Origin: Cyclina sinensis
Lineage: Eukaryota > Mollusca > Bivalvia > Venerida > Veneridae
Direction of reading: 5' to 3'
Length of the DNA: 64,000 bases
Assembly: GCA_012932295.1 (NCBI GenBank)
Contig: JAAONU010000001.1
Coordinates: 61,692,927 to 61,756,926, forward strand
The notes under the pieces were generated by a model. The model was not told the DNA's origin, did not search any database, and worked only from the letters and a program-made list of their open reading frames with translations. The position numbers and the translations under genes were made by a program. Shown here one piece after another: positions 49,272 through 60,411 of this stretch (positions are counted from its first letter, which is position 1; every line of letters starts with the position of its first letter).

Positions 49272-50565
49272 GGAAAAATACAGAAGTCTTTATGATTTTA
49301 TGCCTTTGCTTAAATAAATTTGAACATAATAACTGACGGTAACAAGCAGAATATTATGTGTAAATGTAAGTAACACAAACATCATTTTTTTTAATTTATG
49401 ATTCAGCTGAGTAAAACATCCTAGAATATTTGTCCTTTTAAACAATTCAGAACACATATTGCTCTTGCAGCTCTCAGTGCAAGCATATTATCTCCATGAT
49501 AATTGTCTAATTCACGCACTATTTTCAGAACTGACATGCTTGTTCACCCACAGAGGTTCTCAGTTCTAATTATGAAACATGCTTAGTACAGTACACAACA
49601 TGAACTAATCGTGCTGTTATACTCTAGAGATAAGGTATTTGATAAATGATTAATGGTCTTCCTTCAGTACAGAAATTAGACACGTGTCTTTAAGCACATT
49701 TTGAGCACCGGCAACAGATTTACTCCTCGTAATAAGAACATGTTACTCGATAATTGTTGCTGTCTTGATTAAAATAATATTTTGTCCAATAACTTTTATA
49801 CTCTAGTTTAAAAATGAATTAACTTACCCTGTTGGTATTGTCCCTCTAATTTTGATTTTGAAAATCTTTGATTTAAGAAAAAAGTTTTATTTAGTTTGAG
49901 TTGACAAGCAGGCTTATACGTTGATGATGAAAGTTGATAATATCATTTTGTCTTGGCGACGGTAACATGTCCATTATTCTAGTGGGTTTGATTATTAATA
50001 TAGCTGTCATGTTACAATCATATATTCTTTCTTCGCACTTAAGGCTTTCCTCGTGCTATTTACTAACCCTGCTATGTAATTTTTGTTATACGATCGCTTG
50101 CGGAAAGAGAAAAAATATTACAAATACTTTCTTATTATTCGAGTTTTGTCTGTGGTGTAATCAGTTTTGTCTTTCTGCAAGCAAGCGGGCTAAGTGGCCT
50201 TTTTTAAGTGGTAAATAGTAATTTGATGAGGTGTTTTAAGGGTCAGTATCATATATAGAACTTCATGTTTTCCAGGTTTGTTATCTAGCTAATAATAATC
50301 ATTTAGAGTCGCTGAAAACCATATATAACTGGAAATAGGCTACTGGTACTCTTGGCTGAATTAAAAGTATCTAAAAAGGCCCAATATAGCAGGCAAGAAA
50401 AAAATAACATCGGCTGTCACTTGACAATGATACTTAAATTCTATGAGAGGATTTTATTTTGTATAAGAATCTTAGTTTTATATCATTGTGTGCACAAACC
50501 CTGTGTCTTTGGTTTGATTACTGAACATATGATATATCAGACATCCTTGTTTCTTTTTGTTATAC

Positions 50566-51207
50566 TATACCCCTAGTTGAAAAATGAGAGGCATGTAGCA
50601 TTGCTCATGTTCGTCCGTACGTACGTTCGGGACCCGTCTTTTCTTCCGATTAATTATTGTCTTACGTTTGAGCCTCGGTTCTTGAAACTCCATAGGATTA
50701 TTGGGCATGGCCAGCAGATGATCCGTTTTAATATTGAGGTCACATAGGCCACTTGTGCAATATCCGTGTTTGATAAAATAGCTGGCAAACGCTTGCGCCT
50801 AGGTTCATTAAACTAAGAAGGTTATTTGGTCCGGCATGACCAATAGATTGTATCTATTGATATTGAGTTCACTTGGTCAAAAGTCAATGTCAGAGTGACT
50901 TTAACTGAAAAATCCTTGTCTGTTTACTAACTGGGAAACACTTTGAGAACGCAGCTTGATAGGAACATTGGGCATGACATGCAGATGGCCCAAGTAGTTG
51001 AATCAGTAGGTTAGAGGTCAAAGTCACAGTGACGGCCTTTGTAAAATCCGAGTTTTTCATGTTTAGTCTTTTGTTCTGTCAAGTTACTTAACTGTGAAAT
51101 GTTAACTTCTCGAAGCAGTTTAAAAAAAACAGTACAGAGATTGCTATTGTGTTTCTATGACCGGCGCAAGTAGTTGGGGACGTTGGTGTCCTATGGGACG
51201 CATTTCT
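50566..51207 (+). mobile_element. TATGCCCC-type bivalve repeat in unit C
   Basis: Diverged colinear copy of 29404-30102, starting TATACCCCTAG and ending near GGTGTCCTATGGGACGCATT. The DR1-like motif is here AGGTTAGAGGTCA. Confidence 0.55.
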
Positions 51208-51234
51208 ACTATAAAACTAACGTAAAATTCATTT

Positions 51235-51890
51235 TTGTCGAGCCCGCTTGCGGTGAGCTCCACTTAGCCGCCACTTTTGGCGTATAGTTCGGTGTATGTG
51301 CGTCCGTGCATCCGTCCGGATTTGTCCGTCTATATCTTGCTCATTCTTTGAAGGATTACAAAATAATTTGATTCAAATGTTTACCGTGATGGGGTGGTGT
51401 GTCGCACACAAAACCCAGGTCTGCCACTCAAAGGTCAAGGTCACACTTCGGGGTCAACGCAAAACCCGTGTCTGGAGCGTAACTTCTACATGCTTGGCGG
51501 GATTTTAATATAACTTAGGACAAATGTTCTCCATAGTGAGGCAGAGTGTCGCGCAAAAAAATCAGGTGTCTGTAGTAAAGGTCAAGGTCTTACTTCAGGG
51601 TCAAATGTCAAATAACAAATTAAACATTCATTTGTGAGTATAACTTCTATATACATAGATGGATTTTAATATAACTTATAACAAATGTTGTCCATGGTGA
51701 GTTGAGTTGTCTTGCGCAAAATAAAGGTCAAGGTCAGAAGAGGTCAAAGGTCAAATAAAAATATCAAAATTTGTTTGTCCGCACTGTATCTTGCTGCGTA
51801 TAATTCTTTCTCCTTGATCTGAAGCTTATAGGTTCAGGTTTAAATTAAGACGAGAGGGCTCGACAACTTGCCCGTGGGCATGTCTTGTTT
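51235..51890 (+). mobile_element. TTGTCGAGCCC-type bivalve repeat in unit C
   Basis: Absent from A and B, where TTTCATGTTTTTA is continuous. The left end is TTGTCGAGCCCGCTTGCGG. GGGCTCGACAA at 51856-51866 is the exact 11-base inverse of its first bases, and a tail CTTGCCCGTGGGCATGTCTTG follows. It contains GTGCGTCCGTGCATCCGTCC. TCAAGGTCA motifs lie at 51435-51443 and 51728-51736. No coding capacity. A worn fragment of the same family is at 11518. Confidence 0.8.
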
Positions 51891-52466
51891 GTTGACATGA
51901 ATAGATAGTAAACAGTGTTTTTAAAATATGTTAGAGCTATTTGTAAACGATGAAACATATTCAGATTTTAGGGGAAATGGATATTTTTAATTAAAAGGCA
52001 TAGAGCTTTTTTGTCTGATCTTGAAAATGTAGCTGAAAAGGTCGAAACATCATTCTTATCATTTTTCTTCATGAAAACATTTAAAATTCTTTTGAACGAC
52101 ATGGGACAAAAAGTTTGAGTTGTTTTTTTTCTATCAAAACTAAAATGTAATAAAAATACTAGTAAAAACGTTTATGTTTGCCGTCAAAGAACAAAGACTC
52201 CCTATTTTATCATAACCCAATTTATCAACTGTCAGTTACAGCTTGTGTGAGTGACTTGTGGCATTTAACGTTCTTTATAGATTATCCCTGAGGACAAGTA
52301 TTCTTGTTACCAGGACTGTTTGACTTGTAGAAAGTACAAATTTCTAATTGAAGGCAATAAAGATAATATATAAATATATATACGCAAACAGACTGACAAT
52401 ATGTAGTGTCGGTGTCGCCGTGTATTCCAGTTAAATGGAATCGTTATGTTTGCTTTTGTTTATTTT

Positions 52467-52930
52467 TATGCTCACCGAAGTGAGAGCATATAGTCGCCGC
52501 CTCGTCCGTCCTTCCGTCCGTCCGTCACACTCATGTCCGGAGAATAACTTGAAAAGTATTGAAGGAATTTGATTGAAACTCAATACATCAATAGAGACCA
52601 TTATGAAGAAGTGCAGTGTCTAAGATCCATAATTCTACTTTGCATAATTTTTTAATTATCTCCCTTAATGTTAATAATGCTTTTCCGGAATATAACTCCT
52701 AAACTGTCAAGGTATCTCACTGAAACTTCACCAGTTATAGAAACTAGTTAAAGGAAGTGCAGTGTCGTCAAAGAACCATAACTCTTATTTACTTAGTTTT
52801 TGAATTATCTCCCTTTATATCCTTTCACAGTCATAGATACTAGTGAGTGAAAGTGCACTGTTTAACCATATGTCTACCTTCTAATATAGCAACCCCGATC
52901 GATAGATAAATCAGTGGCTTATCAGTTGGA
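52467..52930 (+). mobile_element. TATGCTCACC-type bivalve repeat in unit C
   Basis: Opens with TATGCTCACCGAAGTGAGAG then CATA, a small hairpin of TATGCTC with GAGCATA, followed by TCGCCGCC and repeated GTCCGTCC. It then carries the phrases AGAATAACTTGAAAAGTATT and AATTATCTCCCTT, the latter three times in variant form, as in the two-fold core of this repeat class. The right end is not clear; similarity to A and B resumes at about 52948 (CCAAGGACATAAGAGGG). Confidence 0.7.
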
Positions 52931-53284
52931 ATTTGTAACAAAGAGAACGAATGGCCAAGGACATAAGAGGGCATAAGAGAGGAGAACAAACATTATGGAC
53001 GTTCTCAAATGTTATCTGATTGTCTGATTACAATCGCCGTACATTTTTTGTGGTATCAACATATTTAAGTGGTAAATACTGTGTTTTCAAAACTACATGT
53101 TCTATTTAAAAATTATATTCACTGAAACATTGTAGAATAGCTGAAAATGTTGTTTTTAAAAACAAAATCTTAGAAAAAAAACGAAAAGAAGAGCTTTTAT
53201 GACATACTGAACCTTTAAATACTTTAGCACCAAGACAAAATGGATCTTGAATCTACAGTAACCTTTCTTAAGAATATTCTTGTT

Positions 53285-54861
53285 TTTTCCGTTTTTTTAT
53301 TGTTGTTGTTGATTATGTTTGTTTTATTGGTGTCCAAAGTTACCAAGATGCGGAACTGTCAAGATAAATGTCGAGCACAATGTCAATATTAAGAACCTAA
53401 AATTAGATGTATCAAAGACTTTATTCACATCTTAGAGATGAATAAATAATGAAAATAAACATCCAGTATAAAATATAATTACATTTTATGACTCCTTCTG
53501 TCTGTTTTTCTAAGGATACCCATTAGTGCAAAATGAAATTTTTACATTATTTTTTTTTCATTACTTTTGCTTTTCTTTTACAGAAGGCACTGTTTCCTTA
53601 AGCTTATTTTAACTATTAAATGTAATGGCTTAATATACACTCGTAATATGAGTTGTTACTGGATACATTTCTTTTATATACTAGATGTTAAAAATCATTG
53701 TAAAGACGTTTGTGGTGGTATTAAAATTTATCTGTCATTTTTTTTCCAAACGGTTATTCAATTTTTAGTTTTTTTTTTTAAAAAAAATCCTCAGTGAAAG
53801 AAACAAGCCAAAAAGTGTTACCTTCTACAATGCCTAGATTTATTCTGCAGATTTATTGAGTCTTTCAAGAAAGGCGTGAATATAAAATAGCGTTAATGGT
53901 GTTCTATGTTCAGTGTCATTTGAACATTTGGCATCTAATGCCTACAATATTGCATTCTCATGTAAAACATTGATTGTTAATGGTAATCTGACGACACTGT
54001 CTGTTCTTTTAGTCGTGCTTACTTAATGCTGTAGAAATGAAAATGAAGGACCCACCTTAAAATCTTTGTTTTTCTGTGTCTTCGACTTTATTGTATTATG
54101 CATCTAGAATTTCTTTTATATGTTGAACATTTCGTTCGTTTCCAAAGGATTCATTTGTACTAACAAAATTGCACCATTCATTGGTACAAAGTCACTTTAT
54201 TGTTAAAGAAAATTATGAACTGTTCTGTTCTGTCCTGTTGAACATATGTTCATTACAGACGGGAGGTGTGACATTTGCATTGCCTTAGTTTCTCAGATCA
54301 AATTTAATGGTCAAGATTTCACATGACGACGCTGTTCATTATGCTTAGAGAGCTTTAGAAAAGAGTCATTTCACAACAGGAGCTCTCGCTCGGGTACCAA
54401 GAAGCCTTCGTTAAGTGACTGTTTCTTCCCTCTCATAATAATGAACGATTATTTTAACGAGATTATTTTTCTGAAGTATTGACCAGATGCTGCTCTAAGA
54501 ATGTGTGTTTGTATTATGAATTCTGCCACTGTTGACATAGATTATTCCTGAACCTGTAGTAAAATGTTAAAGATATCAAATACATTCGCCAAACGTAATA
54601 CATATAATAACGTGTAATAGTTCGCTTTATCAAATACGTGTAAACAATCGGTGGCCATTTTCGAATAGCATTATGGCAGGAAACTTAGCAATGCTGCGGC
54701 ACTCCCGTGTCGGTTTTGATATTAACAATATATAAAAATCGGCTCATTCAAAAAATGTAAAATGCGAACGAAAAACTGAAAGTTATGTTGATATTTGATC
54801 TCTACAACACATTACTTCTTCTGATAGTCAGAAAAACAATAAATTATGCGTGAACATATTT
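53285..54861. other. Unassigned AT-rich intergenic DNA
   Basis: Sequence after the end of unit C with long T runs (53280-53310, 53549-53563, 53760-53790). One 76-codon plus frame at 53567-53797 is low-complexity and unsupported. Confidence 0.5.
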
Positions 54862-55008
54862 TCAATGTTTACATAAATGAAAAAGAATTTGTATCTCGGT
54901 GACTCTCCAAAACTCGTCATGTTGTGTAGCTGTGCCATGTAGGAGGTCCAGTAACGCCACAAGTTTTTCTGTATCTGGAGTTTTCCAGTTCGGACGTTGC
55001 TTTGACAT
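54862..55008 (-). CDS. Possible exon with a Myb/SANT-like start (weak)
   Basis: From an ATG at 55006-55008 on the minus strand the frame reads MSKQRPNWKTPDTEKLVALL and then about 28 more residues to a stop at 54862. The spacing of W, the T-P-D-T-E-K turn and the leucine-rich helix resembles the first helix of Myb/SANT-like (trihelix/MADF-type) DNA-binding domains, which are common in Harbinger-derived genes. A full domain would need two more helices, which are not in frame here. It could be a first exon, a pseudogene fragment or chance. The frame is also open upstream to 55086. Confidence 0.2.
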   Translation of the reverse strand: MSKQRPNWKTPDTEKLVALLDLLHGTATQHDEFWRVTEIQILFHLCKH

Positions 55009-55086
55009 TTTAGCAGACGTTGTAAAAAGCAGGTGCGCGCCACTTAATGACATAAGCACATAGACTGTTTCACGATTATTAACCAC

Positions 55087-56499
55087 GAGAAAGTTACAAG
55101 CCGCAGACTTACGAGGCCCTTGATATAACGGTTTGCGAAATTCGTATTTTTTCTTGTAACGCCACAGTTACGAGAAATGAGTTTCGTAAATTCCTCGTAA
55201 AATACGTTTTTTGATAAAACGCATCCTATATGTTTATCTTAGAATACATTAAACTATTGCTCATTCTTAAAATAATAATAATCATAATAATAATAAGAAG
55301 AAAATGAAGTATTAATTGACACTACCAGTCAAAGCGCGGGAGTTACAGCAATTACATAGTATAAACAGTATATTTCATGGTATAATCTTTGTATTAGTTT
55401 ATGGATTACTAAAGAATTAGACTAAGCAGATAATATAAATCAGGTTTGAGAAAATGAAATCAGTGGTCATATATACCTCTAAAAAGTAACTGTTCTATTT
55501 CGGTTAAAGGACAAAGTGCTTTTAAACTAAGACTTAGGAGTATGTTTTTTTTTTCAAAGTGTCAACTGCATTACTTCGTTCGTATTTTATTCATTTCATT
55601 TTTTCTGAGAACATTATTTAAGTAAAAATCTATCTTATCAGTTTTTTAAAATCATTTTTATTACTTAGCGGTTAGTCTGAATTCTTTTAGCATCGTCGTT
55701 TTAGCCATCAGCGTAAACCTTGGATGTGTATGCAAAATTTCTGTCGACAAAAATATGCGCTCTAATGCAAGACTATTGCATTAAACAAAATTAACTAACA
55801 ATATGTGTCTAAGTAAATGGTTTTGTGAAGGGTCTGTTAGCATAAAACATATGTTAGCATGTAATGCTGACAGTATTGTATGAAAAGTAATGACTTTAAA
55901 GACGAAAAGATACATCCATTCAGTATATTTCAAGCCGCCTTTCTATAGCCGATACGACTAATGTTAACGTCCAGACAAAGAAATAATTATTGTTTCAGTT
56001 TTCTGCTTTATCTTAGATCAAAAACTTGTCTGATAGCTACAATTCATGGGAAGAAAATCTCTTTACCTATCAACAACAGGTTTTATAATGGCCTGATCAC
56101 GACGGACTTCAATTACGGCTTCGTGACAATCTTCCTGTGTGAACTCTCATTTACATAATGTACCACAATGGTTCAACATGAAGAATTAAATTTATTTGGA
56201 GAGCTCATTCGAACTTATTGTATCATATTCAAAATGTCTTGAGAAATCCACTCTAGTCATTGAAATAGTGCACAATCTTCCTATTTGACTGCTTTAGATC
56301 GTAACAAGAATTGCAGTCCAAAATAAAACAAAAACAAATAGAAATAATTCAAATATATATATTTTTATTATTTTTTTCTGTATTTTTTCTTCTTTTCTTC
56401 TCTTTGTTGTATATGTTCTGTCTTTATTAAAACTAATAAAAACTATAAATTAAAAAAAATCTTTAATTTGAAACCAACAACACTAAATTCAATATTATT
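55087..56499. other. Unassigned AT-rich intergenic DNA
   Basis: No supported gene. A stretch at 55100-55220 has several TACGAG/CTCGTA and CGTAA/TTACG inverted words, suggesting local secondary structure, but I could not define element ends. Confidence 0.45.
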
Positions 56500-57290
56500 T
56501 ATGACCGGCCTAGTCATAGCACATCTCGTTTTTTTTTCATTTTCCTCTGCTGAAGGAAAAAAAAAATGGCCTTCGATGGAAAAAAGTTTAACTTGTATCG
56601 TTTGCTGAGGAAAAAAAACAACTTAAGTAATTCATTTAATAAAATTTGAATAGGAGTATTTTAAGCTTGTGAAGTTGCGCACTTAGGGTTTCGAAAGAAT
56701 AACAGACTTTACAATGTAATAGCTCTTGATTTGTCGAAAATACGTAATTTAAACTTGCGTTGAATGTTGTGGAAAATTACATGAATTTTGGTTATGAAAG
56801 TTAAACACTTATTTCATGTAAAGTTCCGCACCTTGGGTTTTCGTTCATCTTTCCTTAATAACTTAGTTATTACCCTTGGCAGATTTTGAATCTATATATT
56901 TCAGCTCGCATGCCGAAGAAAAACAACTATTTAATCTTTGGTAATGAACCTTGGGTAATGGAACATTACATACGAGTGTAGATGCGAGGTTGCGTACCTG
57001 GGGTTTTGCGTTCCACTATGCCAAACAATTACAGAGTCGTGGCCTTTTGTTGATTCAAAATAGATATACTTAAGCTGAGGAAAAATTATTGTTTCCCAAG
57101 GCATTAGTATATTAAACTTTACAAACGTATATATCAACATGTGAGAATGGAACCGTGGGTTTTATGGCCTCCATGCCAAGGAATGACAAAGTAATAGCAC
57201 TTGAGTTTTTTTTTAAATGATATGTTTAAACTTTAGTTGCACGCGGAGAATAAACTTTAACGCGGATTTTTAAACTTTGGAGAAATATAT
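56500..57290 (+). repeat. Old, degenerate tandem array of about 150-165 bp period
   Basis: Comparable landmarks recur: AAGTTGCGCACTTAGGGTTT (56675), AAAGTTCCGCACCTTGGGTTTT (approx. 56820), AGGTTGCGTACCTGGGGTTTT (approx. 56987) and GGAACCGTGGGTTTT (approx. 57149). A second landmark, a TTTAA/TTAAGCT word followed by GAGGAAAAA or GAAGAAAAAC, recurs near 56589, 56747, 56903 and 57071. Copies are strongly diverged, so this array is far older than those at 20.75 and 42 kb. The minus frame at 56931-57140 is a by-product. Confidence 0.65.
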
Positions 57291-57379
57291 ATTAGCGAAT
57301 CAAATTCTGCATATGGGCTCTTTATCCCCTTACTGTGTATAGCATGCAGCTCCTATTTCCTCCCCTCTTCACTCACAGT

Positions 57380-57508
57380 TTATATGGCATCATTACCAAA
57401 CACAAGTGTTTGTAACTGCGAATACCTCAAATCACTGCTATCTTCTCCAGGACTCCCCATTCGCTTGCCTTTCGTCAAGATATCAAGCAACCACTTGTTG
57501 CCATTTTC
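57380..57508 (-). CDS. Possible terminal exon, unknown protein (weak)
   Basis: On the minus strand, TACTTTGCAG is followed directly by an open frame of 42 codons that ends at TAA (57380-57382). It begins ENGNKWLLDILTKGKRM and ends LQTLVFGNDAI. The stretch has more even base use than its surroundings, and a plausible splice acceptor precedes it. I recognise no domain. No upstream exon or polyadenylation signal is evident nearby, so it could equally be chance. Confidence 0.2.
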   Translation of the reverse strand, partial: ENGNKWLLDILTKGKRMGSPGEDSSDLRYSQLQTLVFGNDAI

Positions 57509-57848
57509 CTGCAAAGTACTTAGACTATAACGGGTTCTACCGTGTCCTGTGGACACGACTAGCTTACTTGTAATTAACATAATGATTTCAGCATTCATCT
57601 GGACCGTCATACAACCTGACCTTTGTGACCTCCAATACAACATAGATATTTTTGTCTTACAGATCTTATAAGTATTGATGATCAAAAAACAAAAAATACT
57701 TACAATTCTATAACATTGGTATTTAAATATACTTTACGATCAGGAGAAAAAAGACAGAGTGAACAAATCTGCATTCAGCAGTTTTATCAAATGAAATGTT
57801 TAACTTAAAATTTTTAATCTAATGAATATTGGAAGACTTCTCTAAAAC
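57509..57848. other. Unassigned spacer
   Basis: Contains GTGTCCTGTGGACAC followed by GACTAG at 57540-57561, which resembles the hairpin-plus-CTAG end of the TATGCCCC repeats. Nothing else of that repeat can be aligned. Confidence 0.35.
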
Positions 57849-58288
57849 TTAAAGGGGCTGTGCTCCAGATGACAAAAAAAGAAAGTTTTCTTGTATTATA
57901 AATTTCTTGTAATATTTATGACTAATGCTTAAAAAATAACTTACTGACAAAAAATAAGTCAAATAATTACATTATAAATTGATTTTTTTCCCTTTCAAAG
58001 TGATATACCGTAACGCGACGGTATAACTATATCGTATAACATTTAAAGTAAATATCTGTAATATCACATACGGCGATGGTGGTGACAGTAAAAGCGTTGG
58101 AAATATTTTGTTAACATGAGGGTCCAGAGTTCAAATCAGGCTGGAGCGAAAATATTTTTTTTATTCTATTTTGACTTTTATAATCAGTTTTGAAGGAAAA
58201 TATTATGTTGTTATAATCTCACGGCATCTAAATATGTAATTTATGAAAAACAAATTTTTATGTCAAATCTGGAGTACAGCCTCTTTAA
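57849..58288. mobile_element. Kolobok/T2-like TTAA MITE, copy 2
   Basis: The element proper is 57853-58284 (432 bp), flanked by TTAA at 57849-57852 and 58285-58288. It has the same ends and interior as the copy in unit A, differing at a small number of positions. The hairpin TATACCGT/ACGGTATA is intact at 58004-58025, and the B-box-like GAGTTCAAATC is also present. Both copies have the same orientation. The close match implies fairly recent activity of the family. Confidence 0.88.
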
Positions 58289-59972
58289 CTTACGTGAATG
58301 CCTGTTCCAAGTATTTATCGCGTTTTATGTCCGCTTTAGCTATACTGATGAAATCTTAGCTAACTTGAAGTTTTTGACTCCAAGTCATTTAATCTTACGA
58401 AATGTTTATTAATGTTAACTTTAGTACCCGATTTGTGCATTTATTTATAATACTGTCTCTTTAAATAGTTTTATACTTAAAAGATACCCAACATTGGACT
58501 GTGTATTTAGTGCGATCTGTTACAACTTTGCAGGAATCGCGCGCACGCGTCCTATATACACGTCTTCTTTAATACCTTACACAGCACTTTGTCGCAACAT
58601 GAAGATTTGTAAGCTATTGCAGATACTTGCTATTGTACAAGATCATGGCACCTGTGTCCTGTTGACACATTTCTAGTTTTTAGTTATATTGTTTCCAGAA
58701 AGTTTAACTCAAGTTATTTGATGGCTTTGTTAATTTGTTTTGTGATGTACCAGTTTTGGTAACAAATGATCATCTGTTTATCCGAAATCAAAGTTATTCG
58801 ATTCAATTACTTACCTCTGAAATGTGTCAAGAAGTCTTTACCTGATAGTAACGGATCAAAATAATAGAAAATGATAGAATACTGCAATCTATTGTTACAG
58901 AAATCGGTATAAAAGACAAGCATTTCTGACAAAAAATACATGTCAATATAACATTTATTATTTTATAATGTTCTATGTTATATTTTAAATTGCATAATTA
59001 TTTGTAAATAAAAAAGCTGCTCGGACTTACAGCAAAGTAAGACGGAATACTTTTACTTGAAAATACAAGCAAATTGAGAAATGTCTGCTAAAAATGGGCA
59101 CAGAAAGCATGATTTTGTTTTGTTACTGTATGAAATTCACATTTTCTGCTTTTGCAAATGCAGTTGTCTTAGGAAAGAACCGTCTAATATCAGCTTATGG
59201 TATGAAATAATGTTGTGTTGACAAGAACTGAGGATGTTAAACTAGGCGCATTTGTGTGGTATTTACACAAAAATAAAAGTGAAAAGAGACAGACTTTATA
59301 ATCTCGAAACCGGTTTGTTTTTATTCCGGTCAAAGTCCGAAAAAATGACATTGTCTGACTATCTGCACCTCATAGTTTTTAAGTCAGATTTACTGCAAGT
59401 TTCTAAGAGTTGGTCATTTTACATTTAAACATTTCAGTGCGTGTTCAGATATTATTCGTTCTTTGTTTCATGGCTTTTATTTTGACAAATTTTAGAGCTG
59501 AAAATCATCGAACGGATAATAATCCTCGATTTGTCATTATTTGCAAGTTAAAAAGTCATCAAAGAACTCAGTTTGCAACGGATTTAATGTTCCTACCTCA
59601 CGCAAATACGAGTTTTTCAGTAAATATTGCCATGTTTTTGTCTTTACAATGAAAAATTTATTCAATAAAAATTTGGTATCTTTTCTAAAATTATCAATTG
59701 TATGTATTTATGATTCATAACGGTTTCCCATTTAGACTGGTAATTATCACAAGTTTTTCGTTTATAGCAAAAAGTATGATTGCATAAACCAATCATTGTC
59801 GCAATACTGCCTAGATTTGGCTTTTTCGACAGGAAAAAAAGAATACCTTAGTGGTCTAATATGCATGAAGTGCTAACGTAAGGTTGTTCTAAATATTTAA
59901 AAGTTAAACAATTCTTGCGCTTTGTTGGTTGTGAATGTTAAAGAGGCATGACTTTTTCTGATGACAGTTTTT
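58289..59972. other. Mostly unassigned DNA with one repeat 3' end
   Basis: At 58648-58678 the sequence GTGTCCTGTTGACACATTTC then TAGTTT matches the hairpin-plus-CTAG 3' end of the TATGCCCC repeat class, so a truncated copy probably ends here; its left part is not recognisable. An 80-codon plus frame at 59410-59652 has a hydrophobic start but no domain, and I do not call it a gene. Confidence 0.45.
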
Positions 59973-60411
59973 TATGCCCCGCCACTGGGCGTGGGTGGGG
60001 GTGGGGGATATAGATTTAATCTTGTCTGTCCAACCCGCTGTCTGTAAGTAGACCGGTTTGTGTCGAGTGTTACACCAAACGTGTAACTGCTAGAGCCATG
60101 AAACTTACAAAGAATAGTTAACAGTATGTTACTTTTAGCTCTGGGAATTAAGACGTAAATTTATTGGCTGAGTTATGTCTCCTTAAGCAAAAAAAAGCAT
60201 CTTTAGCCTTGTGAAGCGTGTAACTGCTAGAGCCATTAAACTTTCTAAGAACAGTTGTCAACATGTGAAGTTACGCTTCTGGATATTTTGACGCAATTTT
60301 TGGAGATCGGCATGGAAATGCCCCCTGTTAAAGCTAGAAAAAATGATTTTTAGACTTTATACGCACTTTATACATGGGGGCATCCATGTCCTATAGACAC
60401 ATCTCTAGTTT
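59973..60411 (+). mobile_element. TATGCCCC-type bivalve repeat, full-looking copy
   Basis: Begins TATGCCCCGCCACTGGGCG followed by a G-rich GTGGGGGTGGGGG tract, contains GTGTAACTGCTAGAGCCAT twice (60079 and 60218 regions), and ends CATGTCCTATAGACACATCT then CTAGTTT. The terminal hairpin followed within a few bases by CTAG and T resembles a Helitron 3' end, but the 5' end does not start TC, so the class is uncertain. No coding capacity. Confidence 0.75.

Larger units (their letters stand above)
43853..53284 (+). repeat. Segmental duplication unit C
   Basis: Begins ATCAAATGATG at 43853 and ends AAGAATATTCTTGTTTT at 53284, after which similarity stops. It is more diverged from A and B than they are from each other. 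It carries three insertions absent from both: a Harbinger-like MITE (48553-49268), a TTGTCGAGCCC repeat (51235-51890) and a TATGCTCACC repeat (52467 onward). The last replaces about 270 bases present in A and B. C retains part of the segment deleted from B and the 80-base segment lost from A, so it helps reconstruct the ancestral unit. Confidence 0.9.

Noticed and set aside
49934..50218. 94-codon hydrophobic frame in unit C
   Set aside because: The equivalent frames in A and B are interrupted by stops and indels, and no family is recognisable.
56112..56150. GGCTTCGTGACAAT shared with the duplication units (near 26806, 35043 and 47270)
   Set aside because: A 14-base match is expected by chance several times in 64 kb, and alignment beyond it is poor.
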